Origin: Paludibacter sp. | GTDB taxonomy: Bacteria > Bacteroidota > Bacteroidia > Bacteroidales > Paludibacteraceae | Direction: 5' to 3' | Assembly (NCBI GenBank): GCA_028748945.1 | Contig: JAQTOL010000230.1 | Span: 1 to 5,787, forward strand | DNA: 5,787 bases | Shown: in pieces, positions 1-4,645 of the stretch | Layout: every line of letters begins with the position of its first letter | Position numbering within the stretch: position 1 is the stretch's first letter | Translations under genes and position numbers: made by a program | Notes under the pieces: model-generated | What the model was told of the DNA's origin: nothing | Databases searched by the model: none | The model's input: only the letters and a program-made list of their open reading frames with translations

Positions 1-684
1 ACCATCGAGGGTAGCACCGGTATTGAAAGTAATGGATTGCATAGCAAGGATGGTTCCTTTAAAAACAGACGTAGTACCAAAAGTGGCCGAACTGCCGACT
101 ACCCAAAAGATATTGGAAGCCGAAGCACTCCCTTTCAGAAATACTTTACGACCTGAAGTCGTGGTTAATGAAGAGGCAATTTGAATAATAAAAACAGCAT
201 TTGCATTCCCTTTCGCATCAAAGGTCAGGTCACCCGACGAAATGGCCAACGAAGAAGTTGTTTTATAAAGCCCCGGTGTAAGTGTAAGTCCACCGATATT
301 ACCCGATAGTGTTACAATATCGGTACTTGTCCGACCGGCTGCGTCATTATAGGCAGCGGTTAAATCAAGTTTTCCCTGTACAGCAAGGTTAGTGTTAATT
401 TGTTTGGTTCCCACTAAAATTCCGGGAGGAAATCCTCCAAAAGAAGTTCCGGGACTTAATCCCATATCACCGGTGATATTAGTAGCTCCGGTACTTGTAA
501 TGGATGAACCTGCAAGTACTGCAAAATTTGATGATCCGCTTAAATCAACTGTTGCCATCTTCGTGTTTTGAATTGGAATTGCAACGGGATTATCCACATT
601 TGTTACCGGATCATTCGTGCTGCAACTCCCAAATAATACAACCGACGCAAGGGCAACGGCTGTTAATAGATTCTTTGTTTTCAT
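1..684 (-). CDS. DUF3494 (ice-binding-like) lipoprotein, C-terminus cut by window edge
   Basis: The frame is open from the ATG at 684 to the left edge (228 codons, no stop), so the gene is partial at its 3' end. Residues 1-20 are a Lys-containing, hydrophobic signal sequence ending in LFGSC; Cys21 is the likely lipidation site. The lipobox is loose, as is usual in Bacteroidota. A short polar linker (about 22-45) leads to a DUF3494 domain from about residue 46 to the edge. Family hallmarks visible: FAVLAGSSIT, the G-D-MGLSPGT stretch, GFPPG, DLTAAYNDAAGRT, LTLTPGLYK, NAVFIIQI, NIFWVVGSSATFG and GTILAMQSITFNTGAT. The domain is nearly complete; only its last strand and any C-terminal extension are missing. 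The family forms a beta-solenoid found in ice-binding proteins and adhesins; ice binding by this member is not shown. Probably a surface or periplasmic lipoprotein. It has its own promoter, with boxes shared with the two neighbouring operons. Confidence 0.92.
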   Translation of the reverse strand, partial: MKTKNLLTAVALASVVLFGSCSTNDPVTNVDNPVAIPIQNTKMATVDLSGSSNFAVLAGSSITSTGATNITGDMGLSPGTSFGGFPPGILVGTKQINTNLAVQGKLDLTAAYNDAAGRTSTDIVTLSGNIGGLTLTPGLYKTTSSLAISSGDLTFDAKGNANAVFIIQIASSLTTTSGRKVFLKGSASASNIFWVVGSSATFGTTSVFKGTILAMQSITFNTGATLDG

Positions 685-723
685 ACCTTTTTGATTTTTT
701 TTTGTGAATTATTTTTCACTTAG

Positions 724-787
724 CAAAGGTGGGACTTTTAAAGAAAGATATCTTACATAATTATTGATATGACTTGCAAGATTCACA
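724..787 (-). promoter_or_regulatory. Promoter and putative operator of the DUF3494 lipoprotein gene
   Basis: Reading toward the gene on the minus strand: TGTGAAT (781-787), CTTGCAA (774-780), 14 nt, TATGTAA (753-759), 21 nt, then CACCTTTG (724-731). The last is one base away from the Bacteroidota -7 consensus TAnnTTTG and is followed by C. The same boxes in the same order and spacing precede the other two operons; over the first 35 nt this copy matches the transporter copy at 29 positions. The TATGTAA box sits where a -33 element would be, which suggests activator-dependent transcription. The leader would be about 35 nt. Confidence 0.68.
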
Positions 788-793
788 GATTGA

Positions 794-828
794 TTTATAA
801 TTCATAATTTATAATTCATAATTCATAA
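794..828. repeat. Five tandem TTYATAA heptamers
   Basis: Five contiguous 7-nt units (TTTATAA, TTCATAA, TTTATAA, TTCATAA, TTCATAA), with one further unit at 856-862 beyond the GC hairpin. They sit just upstream of the lipoprotein promoter boxes. The same heptamer recurs as the palindrome at 1786-1824, also next to promoter boxes. I know of no function; such AT-rich runs appear common in intergenic DNA of this phylum. Confidence 0.8.
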
Positions 829-831
829 TTC

Positions 832-849
832 TCCCGATAGTTATCGGGA
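832..849. repeat. Small GC palindrome (8-bp stem, GT loop)
   Basis: TCCCGATA-GT-TATCGGGA is a perfect 8-bp inverted repeat lying between the Usp stop codon and the lipoprotein promoter. It resembles CCCGATAGCTATCGGG-type repeats I recall from other Bacteroidota genomes. On the minus strand it could form an mRNA hairpin about 100 nt after the Usp stop, but no T-run follows on either strand, so it is not a canonical intrinsic terminator. Confidence 0.65.
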
Positions 850-890
850 TTATACTTCATAATTACCATATATTTTTTAGGTAAAATGTC

Positions 891-936
891 TTACCATAAA
901 CCACTTACTATAAACTATTTACTATAAAATATTTAC
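891..936. repeat. 14-nt tandem repeat, three full units plus a partial
   Basis: Units begin at 891, 905 and 919 with TTACCATAAA, TTACTATAAA and TTACTATAAA, exactly 14 nt apart, and a fourth TTAC follows at 933. The array lies immediately downstream of the Usp gene. No coding capacity or known function is apparent. Confidence 0.7.
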
Positions 937-951
937 TTTTGTCTCTTCACA

Positions 952-1434
952 TCAACTTAACTGGATCTGCATTTTTTTTGAATAATCCTTTCCATGAATA
1001 ATGCAAAAAGGAACGGTAGATTTTTGTAATTCTTCATTCATGATTCTGCCAAGCAGCAGTTCTTCCAACCATCTTGAGTTTAAAGATCCCATCACAATCA
1101 AATCCACTTTCAATTCTCTTGCAGTGTTTAAAATTGATTTCGCAAAACTACCTACCTTTACATTCCGTTGAGTTAATCCGATATCAGGTTGAAAACTTTT
1201 TGATTTATCAAGAAAATCGCGAAATGTTGTTTCCCTCATCTCATCATCATTTATAATGGTTTGATCCAATTTCATGTAAGTCAAAGAATAAGTTATGTAA
1301 TCTATTTGAATCCTGACTAATATAACACCAGCGCCCATTTCTTTTGCTATTGTAAATCCTTCATCAGCAATTTTAAAAGCCTTGGGATCAAAATTCATCA
1401 AAATCAAAATTTTCTTATTTTGTATTTTTATCAT
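952..1434 (-). CDS. Universal stress protein (Usp) family, single domain, degenerate ATP motif
   Basis: A 160-residue protein, about the usual single-domain Usp length. The N-terminal strand KKILILMNFDP (about 7-17), the helix carrying IADEGFTIAKEMGAGVILVRI (22-42), and the C-terminal VKVGSFAKSILNTARELKVDLIVMGS (92-117) followed by LLLGRIMNEELQKSTVPFCII (126-146) match the alpha/beta Usp fold. The ATP-binding pattern G-x2-G-x9-G-S/T is altered: Gly116 is kept, but the second Gly is Asn119 and the final pair is Gly129-Arg130. Nucleotide binding may therefore be lost or changed, as in UspA-like non-ATP-binding members. Cytoplasmic, presumably dimeric. It lies 36 nt downstream of the small membrane-protein gene with no promoter seen between, so the two are probably co-transcribed. 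The precise role is unknown. Confidence 0.9.
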   Translation of the reverse strand: MIKIQNKKILILMNFDPKAFKIADEGFTIAKEMGAGVILVRIQIDYITYSLTYMKLDQTIINDDEMRETTFRDFLDKSKSFQPDIGLTQRNVKVGSFAKSILNTARELKVDLIVMGSLNSRWLEELLLGRIMNEELQKSTVPFCIIHGKDYSKKMQIQLS

Positions 1435-1470
1435 GGGTTGTTTTTTTAGAAGACTATTACTGTCTGCAAT

Positions 1471-1683
1471 TTATCCCTTCTTTTTATCCAGGTAAATCAT
1501 AAATCCACCTACCACCATTACGGCCATTCCAATAAATGGAGACCAATTCAGGTAATGAGGTTGGTTTTTTGTTATTTCGACGACACCCAGATCAACCACT
1601 TTTTCCCGCGTAAAAAAGGTAACAGCAGTAAACAACGTTAATCCTAAACCAAGTATCATTATTACTATTCCTATTTGTTTCAT
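1471..1683 (-). CDS. Small two-helix inner-membrane protein of unknown function
   Basis: A 70-residue protein with two predicted membrane helices (about residues 4-24 and 49-65) joined by a polar loop of roughly 25 residues containing REKVVDLGVVEI. The C-terminus DKKKG is basic, which places both ends in the cytoplasm and the loop in the periplasm. I recall similar short proteins with a KVVDLG.xEI loop and a following WSPxxG second helix in Bacteroidota, but cannot assign a function. The start at 1683 is about 30 nt after a strong -7 element, and the frame is free of stops. It is the first gene of the probable operon with the Usp gene, so it may act with it in a membrane stress response; that link is inference from position only. 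Confidence 0.82.
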   Translation of the reverse strand: MKQIGIVIMILGLGLTLFTAVTFFTREKVVDLGVVEITKNQPHYLNWSPFIGMAVMVVGGFMIYLDKKKG

Positions 1684-1714
1684 CTGATTTGTTTTTTAAT
1701 ATTTTTATTGTAAG

Positions 1715-1779
1715 CAAAAGTACAGTCTAAAAAACCCTTAACTGTTACATAAATCCGACTTATTGTTACATAATTCACA
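1715..1779 (-). promoter_or_regulatory. Promoter and putative operator of the small membrane protein-Usp operon
   Basis: On the minus strand: TGTGAAT (1773-1779), TATGTAA (1766-1772), 14 nt, TATGTAA (1745-1751), 22 nt, then TACTTTTG (1715-1722), a perfect TAnnTTTG -7 element followed by C. This copy has both heptamers intact, as direct repeats 21 nt apart (two helical turns), so it best defines the putative operator. No good -33 TTG is seen; the proximal TATGTAA occupies roughly that place. The leader to the ATG at 1683 is about 30 nt. Confidence 0.75.
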
Positions 1780-1785
1780 GATTAA

Positions 1786-1824
1786 TTCATAATTCATAAT
1801 TCATAATTATGAATTATGAATTAT
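1786..1824. repeat. AT-rich heptamer repeat forming a 36-nt perfect palindrome
   Basis: Three TTCATAA units (1786-1806) are followed by two inverted units TTATGAA (1807-1820). Positions 1789-1824 form a perfect palindrome, 18 bp on each side with no loop, centred between 1806 and 1807. It separates the two divergent promoters, whose TGTGAAT boxes begin about 27 and 30 nt from its centre. It could extrude a cruciform, bind a dimeric protein, or be a repeat of the kind seen at 794-828. Confidence 0.85.
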
Positions 1825-1836
1825 CATTTGAAGATG

Positions 1837-1901
1837 TGTGAATCTTGTAAATAATATCTAAAGTTATGTAACTTTCAAGGTTCTTTAATCCTCTATATTT
1901 G
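1837..1901 (+). promoter_or_regulatory. Promoter and putative operator of the Mla/MCE transporter operon
   Basis: On the plus strand: TGTGAAT (1837-1843), CTTGTAA (1844-1850), 14 nt, TATGTAA (1865-1871), 22 nt, then TATATTTG (1894-1901), a perfect TAnnTTTG -7 element followed by C. Order and spacing equal those of the divergent Usp promoter; the two 65-nt stretches match at 42 positions. Transcription from here would give a leader of about 100 nt before the permease ATG at 2009. The leader holds a possible 19-codon reading frame (1916-1975) of doubtful meaning. Confidence 0.75.
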
Positions 1902-2008
1902 CATGATATAAACTGATGGACGTTTTGAATCAGGGTTTACAAAAAATAAAGTCATTTAAACACGATAGGAACTGAAATACATGTAACACAAATAATAAAT
2001 AACAGTAT

Positions 2009-2851
2009 ATGAAAATAAAAATACCTGTTAGCAAAGCCAAACAAATTGTGATACATCACACGTTGAAGCTGAGTGAAAAAACAATTGAAAAGACAGAGAT
2101 TGCCAATAATTTTCTGACCGATTTTGCGGATGTCATCTTGTTTATAACCCATTTTATAAAAGAAACATTTACCCGCAAATTCGAACTACGGGAATTTTTA
2201 CATCAATGTTTTGTTATCGGATATAAATCATTACCACTTATTACTGTTACCGGTACCATCATGGGTTTTGTACTAACCATACAATCACGACCTGTTTTGG
2301 TCAGTTTTGGTGCCGTAACCATGTTACCTGGAATGGTTGCTGTTTCTCTGATTCGTGAAATGGGACCGGTTATCACAGCATTGATTTGTGCCGGCAAAAT
2401 TGCTTCGGGAATGGGAGCAGAGCTTGGTTCCATGAAAGTAACCGAGCAAATTGAAGCCATGGAAGTATCTTCCACGAATCCTATGCGCTATTTGGTGGTG
2501 ACAAGGGTTTGGGCGGCAACACTTATGATTCCGCTGTTAGTATTATATGCTGATGCGATGGGTATTCTGGGAAGCTGGATGGGAGCCAATCTGAAAGGTG
2601 ATGTCACATTGACTTTGTTTTTCTCTCAGGCATTCAGTCATATTGATTTTATTGATTTTATACCTGCCATTATCAAAACATTTTTCTTTGGTATCGTTAT
2701 CGGTCTGGTTGGAACATATAAAGGATACAATGCCGGGCGTGGAACCGAGAGTGTGGGAAAAGCGGCAAATTCAGCTGTTGTACTGGCGTCATTGCTGGTG
2801 TTGATTGTAGATATGATTGCTGTACAAATTACTGATATGCTTGTATTATGA
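2009..2851 (+). CDS. mlaE: MlaE/YrbE-type ABC transporter permease
   Basis: A 280-residue inner-membrane permease of the MlaE family, which forms the dimeric core moving phospholipids to or from the MCE ring. The family block is clear at 116-152, with REMGPVITAL, AGKIASGMGAELG and MKVTEQIEAME; this is followed by RVWAATLMIPLL (166-177) and the late block GTYKGYNAGRGTESVGKAAN (235-254). Hydrophobic segments lie near 74-92, 107-128, 168-190 and 220-240, with a last one at 256-278. About 60 polar and amphipathic N-terminal residues precede the core. The ATG at 2009 is used because stops close the frame just upstream and no later start is better. It overlaps the ATPase gene by ATGA, which implies translational coupling. 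Whether transport is inward or outward cannot be told. Confidence 0.95.
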   Translation: MKIKIPVSKAKQIVIHHTLKLSEKTIEKTEIANNFLTDFADVILFITHFIKETFTRKFELREFLHQCFVIGYKSLPLITVTGTIMGFVLTIQSRPVLVSFGAVTMLPGMVAVSLIREMGPVITALICAGKIASGMGAELGSMKVTEQIEAMEVSSTNPMRYLVVTRVWAATLMIPLLVLYADAMGILGSWMGANLKGDVTLTLFFSQAFSHIDFIDFIPAIIKTFFFGIVIGLVGTYKGYNAGRGTESVGKAANSAVVLASLLVLIVDMIAVQITDMLVL

Positions 2852-3630
2852 AAACAGAACAAACAGAATTACCGGTTGAAGATACCGTTCAGATAGATCC
2901 CAATGATCCGATTATTGAAATAACAAAACTATGTAAATCTTTCGGGACACAGCAGGTTTTGAAAGATCTTTCATTGAAACTGTACAATGGTGAAAATCTG
3001 GTTGTGCTGGGAAAATCGGGCAGCGGAAAATCCGTACTGATAAAATGTATTGTGGGTTTATTAAGATCGGATAGCGGTACAATTCAGGTATTTAATCATG
3101 ATGTAACGGCATTGACAGTTAAGGAACTGGGCAAAGTACGTCAGGAAATAGGTTTTTTGTTTCAGAGCGGAGCCCTGTACGATTCAATGACCGTGAAGCA
3201 AAACCTTGAATTTCCATTAATCAGATTAAAAACAGAACTTAGTGAGAAAGACAGAAATGTAAAAATTGAAGAAGTACTGGAAAATGTCGGATTAAGTGAT
3301 GCATTGTACAAAATGCCATCTCAACTTTCGGGAGGAATGCGTAAAAGAATCAGTCTGGCACGAACCATAGTTGTTGATCCAAAAATTATTTTGTACGATG
3401 AACCTACGACAGGACTCGATCCGGTGACATCAGACGAAATAAGTGTTCTGATCAATGATATCCAGAAGAAATACAAAACTTCATCCATTATCATAACACA
3501 TGACATAGAATGTGCCCGTGCAACAGCCGACCGGCTTATTATGTTACAAAACGGTCAGATTTATGCCGATGGAGATATAGACGGTTATGAAAATTCGAAA
3601 GATAAGGTTATTAAAGCGTTCTTTAAGTAA
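2848..3630 (+). CDS. mlaF: MlaF-type ABC transporter ATPase
   Basis: A 260-residue cytoplasmic ATPase energising the permease. All motifs are present: Walker A GKSGSGKS (55-62), Q-loop Gln106 within FLFQSGALYDSMTV (an MlaF-like signature), ABC signature LSGGM (160-164) followed by RKRISLARTI, Walker B with Asp184 and catalytic Glu185, D-loop GLDP (189-192) and H-loop His218. The ATP site should be competent. Compared with a minimal domain there is an acidic N-terminal extension of about 22 residues. Its start overlaps the permease stop by 4 nt; the first MCE gene begins 130 nt downstream, after a GC-rich inverted repeat. No MlaB (STAS) gene is seen in the window. Confidence 0.96.
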   Translation: MKTEQTELPVEDTVQIDPNDPIIEITKLCKSFGTQQVLKDLSLKLYNGENLVVLGKSGSGKSVLIKCIVGLLRSDSGTIQVFNHDVTALTVKELGKVRQEIGFLFQSGALYDSMTVKQNLEFPLIRLKTELSEKDRNVKIEEVLENVGLSDALYKMPSQLSGGMRKRISLARTIVVDPKIILYDEPTTGLDPVTSDEISVLINDIQKKYKTSSIIITHDIECARATADRLIMLQNGQIYADGDIDGYENSKDKVIKAFFK

Positions 3631-3632
3631 GG

Positions 3633-3745
3633 ACCCCTAAGCCCTAAAGGGGGACAAAATTAGTTCTGATAATTATGAACACTTTGAAAAGAATAAAAAT
3701 ATACAAAACAAAAGTAACTTCAATTCCCCTTTAGGGGTTAGGGGT
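3633..3745. repeat. GC-rich inverted-repeat element upstream of the first MCE gene
   Basis: A 113-nt element with near-perfect 20-nt inverted termini. The left arm (3633-3652, starting ACCCCTAAGCCC) pairs with the right arm (3726-3745, CCCCTTTAGGGGTTAGGGGT) with one mismatch. Each arm also folds by itself (for example CCCC-TTTA-GGGG). The AT-rich core ends in ACAAAAGTAACTTCAATT, repeated exactly in the second element. The element fills the ATPase-MCE gap and ends 15 nt before the ATG. It may act as an mRNA processing or stabilising structure like REP elements, or be a small non-autonomous mobile repeat. No T-run follows, so termination is unlikely. Confidence 0.8.
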
Positions 3746-3760
3746 ATAAATAAAAAAATC

Positions 3761-4477
3761 ATGGACACGCATACTCAAAAATTCAAAATTCGTTTAGGGC
3801 TATTTGTAGCCGGAGGTTTAGCAATATTTATGCTGGCCGTATTTATCATTGGTAAACAAAAGAACCTGTTTAACCCGGTTTTTAAACTGACCACTACGTT
3901 TTACAATGTGGGTGGATTGCAGGTTGGGAATAATGTCCGTTTCTCCGGAATAAATGTCGGAGTGGTGGACAATATCCGGATTATTAATGATTCGACAGTA
4001 AAAGTAGATATGTTGATAAGAAAAGATGTCTGGCAATTTATCCGGTCCGACAGTGAAGTTTCAATTGGTTCGGAAGGACTTATCGGCGATAAGCTTTTGA
4101 CTATTTCACAGGGAAGTTCCGATGCAGCATTGGCAAAAGAAGGACAACGACTCGATTCGAATGAGCCGGTGGAAACAGATGCTATAATGGCGAGTTTAAA
4201 TGTAACATCCGGCAATGTGGAAGTTATTACTGGACAACTGGCTGAAATAATGGTTAAAATTAATGGTGGAAAAGGAACACTGGGTCGTTTGGTTCAGGAT
4301 TCAACCCTTGCTGAAAACCTTAATAAAACGATTGTGAACCTGAAACAAAGTTCAAAAAGTCTGGACGAAAACATGACTGCAGTTAAACATAATTTCTTGT
4401 TAAAAGGATATTTCGACAGGAAAGCCAAAAAAGACGCTGCCAAAAAGGAAAAAATGAAAAGAGAAACGGGGAAATAG
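3761..4477 (+). CDS. mlaD: MCE-domain (MlaD-like) lipid transport protein, short paralogue
   Basis: A 238-residue membrane-anchored periplasmic protein. A single uncleaved helix lies at about 12-31, followed by the GKQKNLFNPVFKL junction. The MCE domain is at about 40-118, with TTFYNVGGLQVGNNVRFSGINVG, IRKDVWQFIRSDSEVSIGSEGLIGDKLL and QGSS. MCE proteins form hexameric rings that pass lipids through a central pore and dock on the MlaE permease. After the domain, one 65-residue predicted helical unit (139-203) carries GKGTLGRLVQDSTLAENLN, followed by KHNFLLKGYF and a lysine-rich tail. Over residues 1-138 it is identical to the downstream paralogue at 105 positions with no gaps. The start at 3761 matches the paralogue's N-terminus. 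It probably forms a homo- or hetero-hexamer with it. Confidence 0.95.
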   Translation: MDTHTQKFKIRLGLFVAGGLAIFMLAVFIIGKQKNLFNPVFKLTTTFYNVGGLQVGNNVRFSGINVGVVDNIRIINDSTVKVDMLIRKDVWQFIRSDSEVSIGSEGLIGDKLLTISQGSSDAALAKEGQRLDSNEPVETDAIMASLNVTSGNVEVITGQLAEIMVKINGGKGTLGRLVQDSTLAENLNKTIVNLKQSSKSLDENMTAVKHNFLLKGYFDRKAKKDAAKKEKMKRETGK

Positions 4478-4486
4478 TTTATAGTG

Positions 4487-4629
4487 ACCCCTAAATCCCC
4501 CTAAAGGGGGACTAAAAAAGGAACTCCTAGCCCCTAAAGGGGAAAATAATAGTGTTGATTAATGAAATGAATAAAAAGAATAATATGCTAGACAAAAGTA
4601 ACTTCAATTCCCCCTTAGGGGTTAGGGGT
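4487..4629. repeat. Second GC-rich inverted-repeat element, with a doubled left arm
   Basis: Homologous to the element before the first MCE gene. The left side has two arm copies (4487-4510 and 4523-4542), each containing CCCCTAAAGGGG. The right arm (4610-4629) differs from its counterpart at 3726-3745 by one base. The 22 nt at 4592-4613 are identical to 3708-3729, and the rest of the core (4543-4591) is recognisably related. It ends 16 nt before the next ATG, almost the same distance as in the first element. The spacer and MCE gene therefore probably duplicated together, with later gain of an extra arm. Confidence 0.8.
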
Positions 4630-4645
4630 TAAAGTAAATAGTTTT

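Noticed and set aside
504..707. 67-codon plus-strand reading frame over the start of the DUF3494 gene
   Set aside because: It overlaps a clearly recognisable lipoprotein gene on the other strand and has no family features.
832..849. Intrinsic terminator after the Usp operon
   Set aside because: The stem is good, but neither strand has a following T-run and it lies about 100 nt after the stop.
794..936. CRISPR-like array
   Set aside because: The units are 7 and 14 nt and contiguous, with no unique spacers between them.
934..941. TACTTTTG, a perfect -7 motif on the plus strand just downstream of the Usp gene
   Set aside because: It has no TATGTAA or -33 companion, it arises inside the last partial unit of the 14-nt repeat, and it would only drive antisense RNA into the Usp gene.
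1737..1745. ACAGTTAAG (minus strand), identical to a known AgrA-type LytTR half-site
   Set aside because: It is absent from the other two promoters and has no second copy at the right distance, so it is likely coincidence.
3901..4215. 104-codon minus-strand reading frame inside the first MCE gene
   Set aside because: It is a shadow of the coding strand; an analogous shadow appears in the paralogue because the sequences are homologous, and the product has no recognisable features.
3709..4600. CAAAAGTA (TACTTTTG on the minus strand) in the core of both inverted-repeat elements (3709-3716 and 4593-4600)
   Set aside because: They are part of the repeated core, lack upstream promoter boxes and point against the operon; antisense promoters are possible but unsupported.
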